Positions 35,927 through 46,054 of a DNA stretch of 64,000 nt are shown in pieces. Numbering within the stretch: the stretch's first letter is position 1; the number at the start of each line of letters is the position of its first letter. The position numbers were made by a program, and so were the translations under genes. The notes under the pieces were generated by a model that was given only the letters and a program-made list of their open reading frames with translations, had not been told where the DNA came from and did not search any database. This DNA comes from an uncultured Helicobacter sp. (lineage in GTDB: Bacteria > Campylobacterota > Campylobacteria > Campylobacterales > Helicobacteraceae), in contig CALVDZ010000006.1 in the NCBI GenBank assembly GCA_944326445.1, forward strand, positions 22,742 to 86,741, given 5' to 3'.

Positions 35927-37651
35927 ATGAAAAATATCAAAGTCGAATGGCGTTTGGCCATTCTTTTATCAATCCTTTTGCTTGTGAGTATCGGCGTTAT
36001 CGCAATCCTTGACCTCCAGCTTAGATCACAAGCCCACACCATCGTGCAGCACAATATAGAATCCACGATAGAAAACCAACTGCGCAATCAAGTAGATTCT
36101 ATGGCAAACCTCATCACAGAGGCTACCAAAGACATAACCGATCCCGTGCAAAAAGAGCGCACTATCAACACACTCCTAGCGCACGCGACTTTTGAATCTG
36201 ATGAGAGCGGGTATTTCTTTGTCTATCGTGAGCACACAGCCATTGCCTATCCGTATTATATGCAAGACATTCTAGGCAAAGATCTCATAAACCACAAAGA
36301 TCCTAATGGCGTGCTCCTTATCCAAGAGCTCTATAAAGTCTCACAGCAAGGCGGTGGATTTGTGCATTATGTGTGGCCCAAAAAAGTCAATGACAAGCTC
36401 GTCGATACGCCCAAAATCTCCTACGCCACGATGATAGCGGGCGAGAAAAATCTGTGGATTGGCACAGGCGTGTATGTCGATCAAATCGATCAAATCACAG
36501 CCCATATCGATGAGGAGTTTGCTAGCCACATCGCTAGCATCAGCATCGTGGGGGTGATCGTGTATGTGATTATCTCTAGTGTGTTTGGATTTTTTATTGT
36601 GCAGGGGCTGGTGAGCTCTATTACTATGGTGAGCAATGGGCTCGCGGAGTTTTTTAGCTTTTTGCGCAAAGAGCGCAGCGTGGCGAGCCCCATACCCCTA
36701 GAGAGCCGAGACAGACTAGGTGTGATGGCCACACTCATCAACCAAAGCACCAAAGACATCCAATCCCAAATCAACAGCGACAATGCCGCCATCCAAGACG
36801 CCATAGAAGCGCTAAAAATCGTGCAAGATGGGGATTTGAGCAAGCGCATACACACCAAGGGCGCAAACGATCAGATAAATGAGCTCATCGCACTCTTTAA
36901 TACCACACTAGAGCAGCTAGAGCGCAAAATCGGCACATCGCTCCCAGCTATCTCACAACTTTTAGAATCTTATAGGCGTTTTGACTTTACGCCGACTTTG
37001 GAGCGTGCAAATGGGGAGTTTGAGAGCAGTATCAACACACTAGGAGCGCAAATCCGCTCGCTCCTAGCAAACTCCTATGATATGGCCCAAAAGCTTGAGC
37101 TAGATTCACGCACGCTAAATAGCGAAGTGGAGAATCTCATGAGTGCCGCCACGCAGCAAACACAGCAGCTAAGTATCAATGCCGCTCACACAGAATCTAT
37201 GTATGTCGCCATACAGGGGATTAATGAGCATTCCAAAGAAGTGATTGAGCAAACCCAGCACATCCGCTCCATCGTGAGCATGATCCAAGACATCGCCTCA
37301 CAAACCAACCTCCTCGCACTCAATGCCGCGATTGAAGCCGCGCGCGCAGGCGAGCATGGGCGTGGGTTTGCCGTGGTGGCTGATGAAGTGAGAAAACTTG
37401 CCGAGCGCACGAGCACGAGTCTTAACCAAATCGAGGCAAACATCAGCGTGCTGATTGAGAGCATCGATAAGACGATGAGCGAGATCGCTAAGCAAAGCGA
37501 GGGAATCGAGCAGATTAACCAATCTATGAGTGCGCTAGAATCTAGCAATCAGCACAACACACAAGCCGCGCACAACACGCACCACATCGCGCAGCAAGTT
37601 CAGAGCTTGGCGGATTCTATCAATGAGAATCTAGCGGATAAGAAGTTTTAA
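35927..37651 (+). CDS. methyl-accepting chemotaxis protein with Cache domain
   Basis: The 574-residue receptor has a first membrane helix (about 10-30), a periplasmic single-Cache domain (about 35-195, with [18 protein letters not shown] and [12 protein letters not shown]), a second helix (about 203-223) and a cytoplasmic signalling domain. The hairpin tip reads [39 protein letters not shown] in conserved order (described here by position about 440-480). sCache ligands are often small organic acids. The ribosome site is AAGGAGG. The protein ends soon after the tip, without a C-terminal CheR-tethering peptide. Confidence 0.92.
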   Translation: MKNIKVEWRLAILLSILLLVSIGVIAILDLQLRSQAHTIVQHNIESTIENQLRNQVDSMANLITEATKDITDPVQKERTINTLLAHATFESDESGYFFVYREHTAIAYPYYMQDILGKDLINHKDPNGVLLIQELYKVSQQGGGFVHYVWPKKVNDKLVDTPKISYATMIAGEKNLWIGTGVYVDQIDQITAHIDEEFASHIASISIVGVIVYVIISSVFGFFIVQGLVSSITMVSNGLAEFFSFLRKERSVASPIPLESRDRLGVMATLINQSTKDIQSQINSDNAAIQDAIEALKIVQDGDLSKRIHTKGANDQINELIALFNTTLEQLERKIGTSLPAISQLLESYRRFDFTPTLERANGEFESSINTLGAQIRSLLANSYDMAQKLELDSRTLNSEVENLMSAATQQTQQLSINAAHTESMYVAIQGINEHSKEVIEQTQHIRSIVSMIQDIASQTNLLALNAAIEAARAGEHGRGFAVVADEVRKLAERTSTSLNQIEANISVLIESIDKTMSEIAKQSEGIEQINQSMSALESSNQHNTQAAHNTHHIAQQVQSLADSINENLADKKF

Positions 37652-37703
37652 AGCCATTGTGGGTTTGTGTGTCCTAAACTATCCTTTGTGCCCGAGGCGA
37701 GGC

Positions 37704-37763
37704 CTCGTGTCTATGATGGGGCGATGAGGCGCGACACGAGCGACAACAAATCTCCAAAGGAGA
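37704..37763 (-). repeat. degenerate palindromic element
   Basis: CTCGTGTC (37704-37711) pairs with GACACGAG (37733-37740), followed by CGACAACAAA and a TCTCC-AAA-GGAGA hairpin (37751-37763). The layout and the linking string GAGCGACAACAA match the minus-strand form of the palindromic element (GAGCGATAACAAG), with both hairpins changed but paired. Confidence 0.5.
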
Positions 37764-37796
37764 ATCTGGTTTGGTTTATAAAATATACTCCATCGC

Positions 37797-37862
37797 CAAG
37801 CGGCATTTCTGACGCGCCGACACTAGAAAATCGCAAAATCTCGCTTAAGAGTTGCGTGTATG
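37797..37862. repeat. 65-bp block shared with 16857-16920
   Basis: AAGCGGCATTTCTGACGCG, then ACACTAGAAAATCG, AATCTCGCTTAAGAGTTGC and GTGTATG. The same strings in the same order, with scattered differences, lie beside the palindromic element at 16857-16920, and a weaker reverse copy at about 53826-53875. It is probably an extension of the palindromic element. Confidence 0.6.
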
Positions 37863-37974
37863 TGCGCGTAGCAAAGCAGTGGAGATTTGAGCGCCCATGA
37901 GCGAAACAATAGATCTAGATTACAGATTCTCTGAAGCCATTACACAACCTAACTCAATAGTTTCAGATTCTAAA

Positions 37975-38645
37975 CAATTCACACAATCCACAACGCCAAA
38001 AACCTCATCAAGACTTTGCCCGATATCAATAATAGTGCATGCAGCAGTACAAGACCTAAGCGCAATTGCAAAATTGCGCCATTTTTGCGGAGCAAAAATC
38101 CAATCAAAATATCCTATGCGAAGCACCTTTATCAAACACACAGAATCTACGCAACATAGAATCTAAAGCAGATTCAGAATCTGTGGCAAACTTAGAATCT
38201 AACCTCCTAGATTCACGCTCTCACGGATATGTTCTAGATTCTCATCATCACTTGTTTGCGCAAAAGAAAAGGGGTATTATCCCCTCCCCGCACTCTTAAA
38301 GCCCACAAAAAGATAAAGCGCCGCGTTTTTGCTGTGGCTTTACTTGCAACCCGTTGGCTCTTTTTTGGCAGCCACAAAGTATATCTTTTGGCGGGAGTGC
38401 CTCGCTATCCCCACTTCTAGCGCAATCGTTGTGGTGGCACTGCTCCCACCTTTTTCCCGATTTTCGCCACCACGACAAGGGCGAGGGGCGGTATGCGCTA
38501 CCGCACTACACATTTGATTGGATTTTTGCTCCGCAAAAATGGCAGAATCTAAATCCTTAGATTCTGCTCAGCTTGCGCTATCGCGCACATTATTATTTGT
38601 ATTTAGCAAAGCCTTGTTAAGGTTTTTGGTGTTGTAGATTCTATA
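37975..38645. mobile_element. MITE-like element, long copy with inverted ends
   Basis: The left end (37975-38040) and right end (38586-38645, inverted) match the ends of the element at 16584-16800 and 12041. Inside them a perfect 28-base inverted pair lies at 38078-38105 and 38516-38543. The core contains motif copies, the string GGGGTATTATCCCC with CTCCCCGCACTC (also at the window end and, inverted, at 12121-12190), and two internal hairpins (38333-38376; 38431-38473). No transposase or other protein is encoded, so it would depend on an enzyme supplied elsewhere. Confidence 0.55.
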
Positions 38646-38960
38646 ATTGATTTAGATTCTAAACCCACACGAGATCTGTAGTTTTCCTACATTCCGCACT
38701 TGGCTTTGCCTCTTAGCGTGGTATAGATTCTATAAGCTTGCTACTGCAAGCAAAAAACGAAGTTTCTTTAGAAAATTAGTATTGTGCAAGTAGGGTGGGT
38801 TGCTATCGCAACAGAGGCGGTGGTGCTTGTGGAGTTTTTGTCGGGTGCGGGGGTAGGAGCTACCTTAAGCGGTAGTGACCACTCCCCAAACCCGCCAAAT
38901 CTCTGCGATGATTCCCAAAGGAGCCATTTTCCTTACGCACAAAAGCTGCATTTGTAGAAT

Positions 38961-39203
38961 CTAGCTTTCCAAAAACGCCTTAGCCGCCTTTATCTGCTCC
39001 ATCGAAGTTTTGGCAAGCTGCTTTTTATAAGCGAGGAGTTTGAGGGTTTGGGAGATGAGCTCCTTGGCTTGGAGCTTAGATTCTAGGGGGCTTTGGGCGA
39101 GATCGTCTGGGAGCTCTTGGGTGAGGAGAAAAGCCCTCTGATCGTCTTGGCTAAGAATCGCGACTTTGAGTGCATCTAGCCACTGCTGCGTGCTAAGGCT
39201 CAT
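38961..39203 (-). CDS. small protein downstream of fliS (FliT-like position)
   Basis: This 80-residue helical, acidic and leucine-rich protein (MSLSTQQWLDALKVAILSQDD) overlaps the end of fliS by one base. The place after fliD-fliS is where FliT, the FliD chaperone, is encoded in many flagellates. Sequence similarity to FliT is not obvious to me, so the name is by position only. Confidence 0.6.
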   Translation of the reverse strand: MSLSTQQWLDALKVAILSQDDQRAFLLTQELPDDLAQSPLESKLQAKELISQTLKLLAYKKQLAKTSMEQIKAAKAFLES

Positions 39204-39586
39204 TAGCGCATGAGTTCATCGGCATTGACTTCACGCCACGCCTCGAGCAATCCTCTGGCCACATTCATCACGATATCGATTTTTGCAGTGTCGTTGGTGA
39301 CATTGGCTTGGGTTAGGAGCTTGATTTGGTGGGTATAAAGCCCAGTGAGATACACCGCGACATCCCCGCCCCTCTCGTAATCAAGGGTATTGAGCAATTC
39401 TGTGAAAATATCAGTAGTGCGATTGATATAATAGATTTTTTTCTCTATATCTTGGGCTTCCATATAGCGTTTTGTCTGCGCACAAAATCGCAAAATCCCC
39501 TCATAGAGCATCTCCACAAGCTTCACAGGCGACTCCACCATCACAGAATTTTGCTGATACAGATTGTAAGCATTTGTGCTTCTCAT
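39203..39586 (-). CDS. fliS: flagellin export chaperone FliS
   Basis: FliS binds the C-terminus of flagellin in the cytoplasm and prevents premature polymerisation. The 127-residue protein begins MRSTNAYNLYQQNSVMVESP and contains VEMLYEGILRFC and the helical core typical of FliS. It is 10 bases downstream of fliD. A co-chaperone gene of the HP1076 type lies 22 kb away in this window (61430). Confidence 0.93.
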   Translation of the reverse strand: MRSTNAYNLYQQNSVMVESPVKLVEMLYEGILRFCAQTKRYMEAQDIEKKIYYINRTTDIFTELLNTLDYERGGDVAVYLTGLYTHQIKLLTQANVTNDTAKIDIVMNVARGLLEAWREVNADELMR

Positions 39587-39596
39587 ATATCCCCCC

Positions 39597-41648
39597 TTAT
39601 TTCTTAGCGACAGATTGATCTATCATCATCTGCACGCTATTAAAAGCGTTATTAGTCCTTGAGATTTGGCTATCATAGGCGGCAAACCTCTGCGCCATCA
39701 AATCATAGCGCGTATCAAGCATTGAGATGGCTCGCTTTCTGTCTTCTTTTAGTCGCTTGTCCTCTCTTGTGAGACTTTCCTCAAGCAATTTCAACCTTGA
39801 ATTACTACCATCGACAAATTTCGCCAATTCTTTATCGAGCATTGCAAAAACGCCATCGATTTGCACCTCGCGGAACTCTCTAGTCGTCATCTTGCCATAG
39901 AAAAAATCGCGCGTGCCCTCTGGATCGTTATTTACCTCTGTGCGGAGTTTGCTCGCATCAAGACTCATCACACCCTTTTCATTGACGCTAATGCCGTATT
40001 TGACAAGGGAATATTTGTCAATCCCCCCGCCCATATGAAAAGTGAGAATCTTATTGAGTGCTGGGCGTATCATACGCACGCTGCTATCGCCATTAAACAC
40101 CCCCGCGATACGCGTATCCTCATCATATCGCGTGAGCTCATCGACTTTCATACTCAGCTGATTGTAACTCTCCACAAACTTCGTAACGCTCTCTATGATA
40201 GATTCACTATCGTTTGTAACATTGATGATAGCAGGCCTGCCCGGCTCTGTGGTGGAGAGCAGCTCGATACTAATCCCCGTGGCGATATCATCGATAGTGT
40301 TTGTGGGGCGCTGCATCCGTATGCCATTGTAGCTAAAGCTCGCATCTTGAGCCCTTTGGATATTTTTGATTTTAAAGAGATCGTTTTGGGTGCGCACATA
40401 GTCCATCGCCACGCCCTGCTTGAGATTGCCTAGTGCTTCTAGAGCTTTTTTACTTTTTTCGTCATTGTTTGCGCTGATATTCACCTCGCCGGTATCGGAG
40501 TTTATCACGATTTTGCCATCATCTGTGGCGTGGGAGTGCAAGCCCGCGATATTGTCAATCGCCTCGGCGATAACTTTGGCATTTTGGTAAGAAGAGTTGT
40601 TTCTGCGCGTGAGTGTGGCGAGATCTAGGGGCACGGTGCCGATGGTTATCGTGCCCTCTAGCTTGCCGGCTTGGACTTTTTGGGTGGTGATGAGATCGCT
40701 AGATTCACGATTATCGTTGCTATTAGTTATCTTAAAGCCCATTTGCGTGCTCTTAGCTCCGCCTACCTGCACGCTATAGCCCCGCTTGTCGTTGATGATA
40801 AGGTTATCGCCACTCTCGCCAAGCCCGATATTAATCTCGCCACTCTCAAGCAATTCTTGCAAGTCAGAATCTGCAGCGATCGCGTTTATAATCGCCTCTT
40901 TGAGGGCTTTGGCATTGTCATTAGATTTAGATTCTGTGGAGGTTTGCAACTCAATAGTAAGCGTCTTGCTCCCGCCTTTTTTGTCCGTGAGCGTGAGGGT
41001 AAAATCGTCGTTTTTTAAGTCAAGATTCCCGGATTTTAGCGTATTGCCATTTAGTGTTTCGCCAAAGTAGATTCTGTTATGCTCGCCCGTCTCTTTGGAG
41101 TTGATCATCAGCTGATAGGGGTTTGCGCCACCGGTTTTCATAATCGTGCCAATCACCTCGGTGTTTGTCTTATCCGTGATGAGTTGGGCGACTTCTTCAA
41201 GCGTCATACCAGCTTTTATGCCAATCTCATAAAACTTGCCCTTAGTGTAAAAGCGCAAAGTCGCATCTTTTTGGCTAAATACTGAATCCCTCTCTGCAAA
41301 CTTCGTCCCCACTTCATTGATATCGCTTTGGGCTAGTGAATCTATATCAATCTTGATATCTTGGATAGGCACGCCATCGCCTATGGTGGCTTTTACCGCG
41401 TCGCCTATCACATTATGAGATCGCCCCAAATAGGTGGAGTAGTCCCCGAGCTTGCTTGTGTGGGATTTCATCTCGCGCACACCACTCATGAGATCCACAA
41501 GTTGTGTTTGCTTCTCTACATTTTGCTCGATTTTTTTGTCTATGGGCGCGACTTGCGTGCCTTCATCGGCTTTGCGGAGTTTCTCAATCGTATCGTAGTT
41601 TAAGACATTGCTACCGATACCTAATGAGCTTAGTTTGCCTAAAGCCAT
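39597..41648 (-). CDS. fliD: flagellar filament cap protein FliD (HAP2)
   Basis: The 683-residue FliD caps the filament and helps flagellin assemble. It has the conserved N-terminal LSSLGIGSNVLNYDTIEKLRKA coil, a central D2-D3 part, the DASFSYNGIRMQRPTNTIDD segment, and the C-terminal helical coil (LDTRYDLMAQRFAAYDSQI). Length is close to H. pylori FliD. flaG precedes it by two bases. Confidence 0.95.
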   Translation of the reverse strand: MALGKLSSLGIGSNVLNYDTIEKLRKADEGTQVAPIDKKIEQNVEKQTQLVDLMSGVREMKSHTSKLGDYSTYLGRSHNVIGDAVKATIGDGVPIQDIKIDIDSLAQSDINEVGTKFAERDSVFSQKDATLRFYTKGKFYEIGIKAGMTLEEVAQLITDKTNTEVIGTIMKTGGANPYQLMINSKETGEHNRIYFGETLNGNTLKSGNLDLKNDDFTLTLTDKKGGSKTLTIELQTSTESKSNDNAKALKEAIINAIAADSDLQELLESGEINIGLGESGDNLIINDKRGYSVQVGGAKSTQMGFKITNSNDNRESSDLITTQKVQAGKLEGTITIGTVPLDLATLTRRNNSSYQNAKVIAEAIDNIAGLHSHATDDGKIVINSDTGEVNISANNDEKSKKALEALGNLKQGVAMDYVRTQNDLFKIKNIQRAQDASFSYNGIRMQRPTNTIDDIATGISIELLSTTEPGRPAIINVTNDSESIIESVTKFVESYNQLSMKVDELTRYDEDTRIAGVFNGDSSVRMIRPALNKILTFHMGGGIDKYSLVKYGISVNEKGVMSLDASKLRTEVNNDPEGTRDFFYGKMTTREFREVQIDGVFAMLDKELAKFVDGSNSRLKLLEESLTREDKRLKEDRKRAISMLDTRYDLMAQRFAAYDSQISRTNNAFNSVQMMIDQSVAKK

Positions 41649-41650
41649 AG

Positions 41651-42034
41651 CTAGCCTTGTTGGTTAAAGATAATTCCCACAACCTCACGCATACGCTTCA
41701 TAAGCTCGATAGCTTCCTTGCTAGGAATCTCGCGTATGACTTTGTCCCCGCCGTATTCTTTGACCGTGACTGTCAAGCCGGGGATATCATCATTGTATGC
41801 GAAATTTATGCTCGTGCCCACCCGCTTCATCTCGTCATTGAGCTTTTTGCTTAGCTCCACAAGCTCTTCTTTGAGATGCTCCTTGCTTTTCTTGGCTTGC
41901 TCTTTGTTGATAGAATCTTGGATAAGATCCTGCACGCTCCCGGATTTTTGCGCGCTAGTGCCACTTGGCATAGCTTTTACCATATCCACAAGCTGGCTTT
42001 GTGCTCCCTTGATATCATTTACTGCCATATTCAT
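41651..42034 (-). CDS. flaG: flagellar protein FlaG
   Basis: The 127-residue FlaG influences filament length. The C-terminal half shows the FlaG core: LNDEMKRVGTSINFAYND, TVTVKEYGGDKVIREIPS and EAIELMKRMREVVGIIFNQ. GGAGG precedes the ATG. It is first in the flaG-fliD-fliS unit, behind a flagellar sigma28 promoter. Confidence 0.93.
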   Translation of the reverse strand: MNMAVNDIKGAQSQLVDMVKAMPSGTSAQKSGSVQDLIQDSINKEQAKKSKEHLKEELVELSKKLNDEMKRVGTSINFAYNDDIPGLTVTVKEYGGDKVIREIPSKEAIELMKRMREVVGIIFNQQG

Positions 42035-42073
42035 AGTAGTTTCCTCCTTGAAACTTTTAGAAATACGACAGGC

Positions 42074-42081
42074 ATATCGGC
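42074..42081 (-). promoter_or_regulatory. sigma28 (FliA) promoter of flaG-fliD-fliS
   Basis: GCCGATAT on the minus strand matches the epsilonproteobacterial FliA -10 element (GCCGATAA/T). It lies 40 bases before the flaG start. An AT-rich run stands where the -35 would be. Confidence 0.65.
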
Positions 42082-42100
42082 GAAAAAAATTTTTATTAAA

Positions 42101-43333
42101 TCATTGTATTTTGATGAGCTGCAAGGGATCGATATGCTTGTCTTTTTGGGTCACTTCAAAGCTTAGTTTTTCATTGACTTTGCCGATCGTGTAGCCCTTT
42201 TTGACAAACACACCGGGCTTTATGGTATCAGAGATTCTATCCATATACGCATACACGGTATAGAGCGAATCTTTATGCTCGATGATCACCACTTTTTTAA
42301 TCACGGGATTATCTTTGGCAAACACCACCTTGCCATCGAGCACATTTTTGACATCGGCATTGCGATTTTTAGGCACAAGTATGATATTTTCATAAAAAAA
42401 CTTCATCTTATACACCGGATCAAAAGTGGGACCAAATTTTTGCTCGATACGGAAGCTATTTGGTGCGAGTGGCGGGATAGTCTTGCTCCCACGATAGGAA
42501 GTTGTGGAGATATCTTTATACGCACTTGAAGCGATTTTTATATCCTTGCTTGCTTGGATCGTGCGCTTTGGCTTTGGGTTTTTGGCTTGGGCTTGCTCCT
42601 CTTTTTGGATTTTTTCTTGGATTTTTCTCTGATTTTGCTCTTGAGTGATTTTGAGATTGTTTAAGATAGAATCTAGATTCTTGCGCTCTGTGTTGATATC
42701 TTGAAGTTTTTGGTTATAGACTTTGAGATCTTCTTGCATAGACGCAATGATTTGCTCTTGCTTAGTTTTTATGCCCTCAAGTGCGTCGCGCTTTTTTGTC
42801 TGCTCTTGTATGGAGCTCTGAATCTGTGTGATATTTTTTGCGACATTGAGGATTTCTCCCTCAAGCGTATCGCGCGTTTGGTTTAGGGACTTGATACGCT
42901 TTTTTGCCAGATTGATGAGGATTGTGTAAATCTCTCGTGAGAGCACATCTTCTTTGCTATCCACCTCGCCACTTAGCGCATAAAACGCCATACTCTGACT
43001 GAGCAAACCCACAATCTCCTCTTCTACCATACTGCGCTTTTGTAGGAGTTCCTCCTGACGCTTTTTATTGGCTTGCAGGGATTTTTCTTGTGTGGAGTAT
43101 TTGTTTTTGTTTTGGTTAATCTCTCTTTGGAGATTCTCAATTTGTGAATCTAGCTTGATGATTTCTTGGTTTTTGGCATTAATCGCACTGCCTATTTCAG
43201 AGATTTTTTGACTCACTTTGTCTTTGGCTTGTTGGTTTTGGGCGATTTTTCGGGAATTAATCGTAATGTCTTTTTGGATATCTGCCCACACACAGGCAGA
43301 TACAAGCACTATAAGCCAAAAAAGTGCGCGCAT
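42101..43333 (-). CDS. envC: EnvC-like coiled-coil protein with degenerate LytM domain
   Basis: The 410-residue protein has a signal peptide (about 1-18), a long coiled coil (about 20-250) and a C-terminal M23/LytM-like domain (about 290-410). The metal-binding residues of active M23 peptidases are missing: the usual HxGxD and LHFE positions read FYENIILVP and LSFEV. This is the pattern of EnvC, an amidase activator bound by FtsX. It is encoded four bases upstream-to-downstream of ftsX, supporting an FtsEX-EnvC module in daughter-cell separation. Confidence 0.8.
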   Translation of the reverse strand: MRALFWLIVLVSACVWADIQKDITINSRKIAQNQQAKDKVSQKISEIGSAINAKNQEIIKLDSQIENLQREINQNKNKYSTQEKSLQANKKRQEELLQKRSMVEEEIVGLLSQSMAFYALSGEVDSKEDVLSREIYTILINLAKKRIKSLNQTRDTLEGEILNVAKNITQIQSSIQEQTKKRDALEGIKTKQEQIIASMQEDLKVYNQKLQDINTERKNLDSILNNLKITQEQNQRKIQEKIQKEEQAQAKNPKPKRTIQASKDIKIASSAYKDISTTSYRGSKTIPPLAPNSFRIEQKFGPTFDPVYKMKFFYENIILVPKNRNADVKNVLDGKVVFAKDNPVIKKVVIIEHKDSLYTVYAYMDRISDTIKPGVFVKKGYTIGKVNEKLSFEVTQKDKHIDPLQLIKIQ

Positions 43334-43337
43334 AAAT

Positions 43338-44153
43338 TTAGAGATCTTTTTGCTTAAGTATCACAAAGCACACGCACACAAGCGAGATAACAAGCGAGCA
43401 GGAAAGCAAAATGATACTATCACTCCACACTTTGATAATCTGCGTGCTCACTTCTAGCGTATGGGCGAGCTCAGCAGCTAAAGGACTAGCCTTAAAATAA
43501 TACAGCGCACACAAACTCATCACGCCCACAAGCACTGAATCTATCACAGCGAGCTTGAAAAGTATGCTATTGCGCATCCACGATGGCGCACCCAAAAAGC
43601 TCATAATCTCCATTCTCTCACTATGCTCAAACCGCCACACCTCAATTTGCTTCACCATAAGCAAGCAGCTAAGAATCGCGCTAAGGATTGAAAACACTAG
43701 CACTGAACCTTTGATGATAAGCAGGAGTTTATACACTTGTGAGTGGGATTTGCTAAAAGATTCTACCTTGGTTACGCCATTTAGCTTTAAAAGCGTGGAG
43801 TGTATCTGCTCGAGGCGTTCTTTGTCTGGAAACACAGAAAGGCGCAAGGAGTAAAACAATGGCAACTCTTTTTGGAGCGATTGGAGAGCGTCTTTGCTAA
43901 GCTCTTTTTTGAGCTCATTTATCATATAATCTGGTGCCACTGGCTTCATCTCCTCCGCCTCACGCACGAAAGTCTGCACCTTTTGCAGATCTAGGGATTC
44001 TTTAGAAGCGATGATGATGGAATAGCTATTTGCGAGTTTTTGCTCGTGCGTGGAGATGGAGCGGTTAATCAGCATAATGCTCTCAATCCCAAAGAGTAGG
44101 GCAAGCAAAGGAATGATTAATGCCAAATGTCTTTTAATTGAACTCATACACAA
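43338..44153 (-). CDS. ftsX: cell-division protein FtsX
   Basis: The 271-residue FtsX has four membrane helices (about 10-30, 150-175, 200-225, 240-262) with a periplasmic domain of about 115 residues between helices 1 and 2 that contacts EnvC-like activators. It overlaps ftsE by 20 bases, ensuring coupled translation. The motif MEIMSFLGAPSWMRNSILF is the typical FtsX cytoplasmic loop. Confidence 0.9.
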   Translation of the reverse strand: MCMSSIKRHLALIIPLLALLFGIESIMLINRSISTHEQKLANSYSIIIASKESLDLQKVQTFVREAEEMKPVAPDYMINELKKELSKDALQSLQKELPLFYSLRLSVFPDKERLEQIHSTLLKLNGVTKVESFSKSHSQVYKLLLIIKGSVLVFSILSAILSCLLMVKQIEVWRFEHSERMEIMSFLGAPSWMRNSILFKLAVIDSVLVGVMSLCALYYFKASPLAAELAHTLEVSTQIIKVWSDSIILLSCSLVISLVCVCFVILKQKDL

Positions 44154-44805
44154 CCCCTTCTTCGATATGTAAGCGTCTGTAATTGATATTAAGGCTCTCT
44201 GGCAGGCGGTGAGTAACCACCACGATGGTGATCCCTAGCTGCTCATTGACGCCCTTTAGGAGATTCCATATCAGCTCACTAGAGTAGTCATCGAGATTCC
44301 CCGTGGGCTCATCGGCTAGGATAATCGCGGGATTATGCGCCAAAGCCCTCGCCATAGCTACGCGCTGCTGCTCCCCACCGCTAAGCTCTAGGGGGAATTT
44401 ATTTGCCTTATGCGAGAGTTTAATATGCGCTAGGAGTCGCTCCACCTGCTCTTTGCAAATCTCTTTTTTGTAGCCATTGATACTCATAGGCAGCATTACA
44501 TTTCTCTCGATATTCCATTCTTTGACGAGCTTGTAGTCTTGGAAGACGATACCGATGTTTTGCCGCAGGTAGTGAATCTTGGATTTGGAAGCGCGAGACA
44601 TATTGACCCCATACACCTCAAGACTCCCACCTTTGATAGGCAAATGCCCATACAGGGAGCTTAAAATCGTGCTTTTGCCGCTCCCACTCGCCCCGGTAAT
44701 AAACACAAATTCCTTAGCACGCACGCTAAAACTTGCGTTTTTGATGACATTCTCATCGTTTTTGTAGCCTAGATTCAGATTTTTTGCTTCTATAATCGCA
44801 CTCAA
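44134..44805 (-). CDS. ftsE: cell-division ATPase FtsE
   Basis: The 223-residue ABC ATPase pairs with FtsX. Walker [16 protein letters not shown]-loop [10 protein letters not shown], signature [16 protein letters not shown], Walker [14 protein letters not shown] and H-loop VVVTHR are intact. ATG overlaps the trmB stop by four bases. Confidence 0.95.
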   Translation of the reverse strand: MSAIIEAKNLNLGYKNDENVIKNASFSVRAKEFVFITGASGSGKSTILSSLYGHLPIKGGSLEVYGVNMSRASKSKIHYLRQNIGIVFQDYKLVKEWNIERNVMLPMSINGYKKEICKEQVERLLAHIKLSHKANKFPLELSGGEQQRVAMARALAHNPAIILADEPTGNLDDYSSELIWNLLKGVNEQLGITIVVVTHRLPESLNINYRRLHIEEGVVYEFN

Positions 44806-46052
44806 GGTGTATCCTTAGATTCTAAGATGTGTATCAAAAGCCTATGAGCCGCTAAAGCCGCTTGTGTAGGGAGTGGCGGGGCATTGAGGTAGCGCATCGC
44901 GCCATTTTGGAGTAGCACAAACGCACTTTGTGGCTCATCAAAATCCCCCAAACACAGGGCTATAACATACTCACTATCGTGTTTGTATATGGCATCTATG
45001 TGCAGAAAATACTCTTTTTCCACAATCTTTGGCAATGCGGGCGAAGCGATGAGATTTTCAATCTGTCGCACCACCTCACTCGCCATATCTCCACACGCGC
45101 CACGGAATACAAAATCGCCATTTTGGAGCGATTTTTGAGCGTTTTGTGCGCACGGGGGCGCAAATATCTTGCTATCAAAGATTTCTTTTTGCTGCTTGCG
45201 CCAGCGCGCCTCGTATTTGCTCGTGATAGGCAAGGTGGCATTTTTTTCTATGAGAATCTGCGCTTTTGGCAGGCTTAGGGCGAGGCTTAGCGCATAATCA
45301 AAATACTCCCTATCATCGGTGCGCAGGTGCAAAAATCCGCTCTGCCCCAAAGAGGCGTGGCTCTCATCATCTCGCGGAGTGAGTGCGCGCATAGCGTGGT
45401 GCAGGGACATCGGACTTATCACGCGCCTATGGGGCTTTTTATGCCACGGCACAGGAAAATGCACATAGAGATTTTTTAGCGAGGCATTTGGGATAAGCTG
45501 GAGCAAAATCCGCGCATCGATATGCGAGACATAGAGATTATTTAGTCCCAAAAGCTCGACTTGGCGCAAAACCTGCTCGATGGATGGCGTATGAATCTCT
45601 AGCCCCAAAAAAAGCTCGCTAGGATTTTGTCTTGCGAGATTTAGCAAATGCCGCCCCGAGCCAAAGCCCACTTCGATACTTAGGGGCTTTTGATGATGGA
45701 GGACAAACTCATAAGCCTGCATTTTTGAGAGCAAAAACGGGCTTTGGGTGCGCTGCCTAGGGGTGTTTTGCGAGAGATTATGCCCTATCACTCCACTAGA
45801 GCGTGCGCACAAAATCCCTAGCACGTCTTTGATAATCCCAATGGGCTTTAGGCGTGTGGATTTTTCGCATTTATACAAAGTCGAGCCCTCGCGCACACTC
45901 TCACGGATAAAAAACTCCTGCTTGCCCTGCCGCACGAGAATGAGGCGTTGGGTGGGATTGTGCGCGTTAGTGAATCTTGCTACAAACTCATAGCCCCCGC
46001 TTGAAAAAGGCATGGGGAAGTCTTGGGGTTGTGCAGTGTGAAAATGTGGCAT
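44802..46052 (-). CDS. trmB: tRNA (guanine-N7-)-methyltransferase
   Basis: TrmB makes m7G46 in tRNAs. The 416-residue protein is longer than E. coli TrmB: an extra N-terminal domain (1-115) precedes the SAM domain with IEVGFGSGRHLLNLARQNP, LGLEIHTPSIEQVL, NLYVHFPVPWHKKPHRR and FLHLRTDDREYFDYAL, and an extra C-terminal part follows. This long form is normal for Helicobacter. It lies between ftsE and the FN3 lipoprotein gene. Confidence 0.9.
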   Translation of the reverse strand: MPHFHTAQPQDFPMPFSSGGYEFVARFTNAHNPTQRLILVRQGKQEFFIRESVREGSTLYKCEKSTRLKPIGIIKDVLGILCARSSGVIGHNLSQNTPRQRTQSPFLLSKMQAYEFVLHHQKPLSIEVGFGSGRHLLNLARQNPSELFLGLEIHTPSIEQVLRQVELLGLNNLYVSHIDARILLQLIPNASLKNLYVHFPVPWHKKPHRRVISPMSLHHAMRALTPRDDESHASLGQSGFLHLRTDDREYFDYALSLALSLPKAQILIEKNATLPITSKYEARWRKQQKEIFDSKIFAPPCAQNAQKSLQNGDFVFRGACGDMASEVVRQIENLIASPALPKIVEKEYFLHIDAIYKHDSEYVIALCLGDFDEPQSAFVLLQNGAMRYLNAPPLPTQAALAAHRLLIHILESKDTP

Positions 46053-46054
46053 AG

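Larger units (their letters stand above)
37652..38960. other. 1.3-kb gene-free region built from dispersed repeats
   Basis: No gene is supported in these 1309 bases. From left to right they hold a degenerate palindromic element (37704-37763), a block shared with 16857-16915, another degenerate palindromic piece (37850-37905), a long MITE-like element (37975-38645), an 18-base string shared with the gap after rnhA (38754-38771), and an imperfect GC-rich hairpin at about 38850-38905. Short open frames here are repeat translations. Confidence 0.7.

Noticed and set aside
38329..38517. Hydrophobic open frame of 62 codons inside the long MITE-like element
   Set aside because: It runs through internal hairpins and has no ribosome site; the sequence is better explained by structure.
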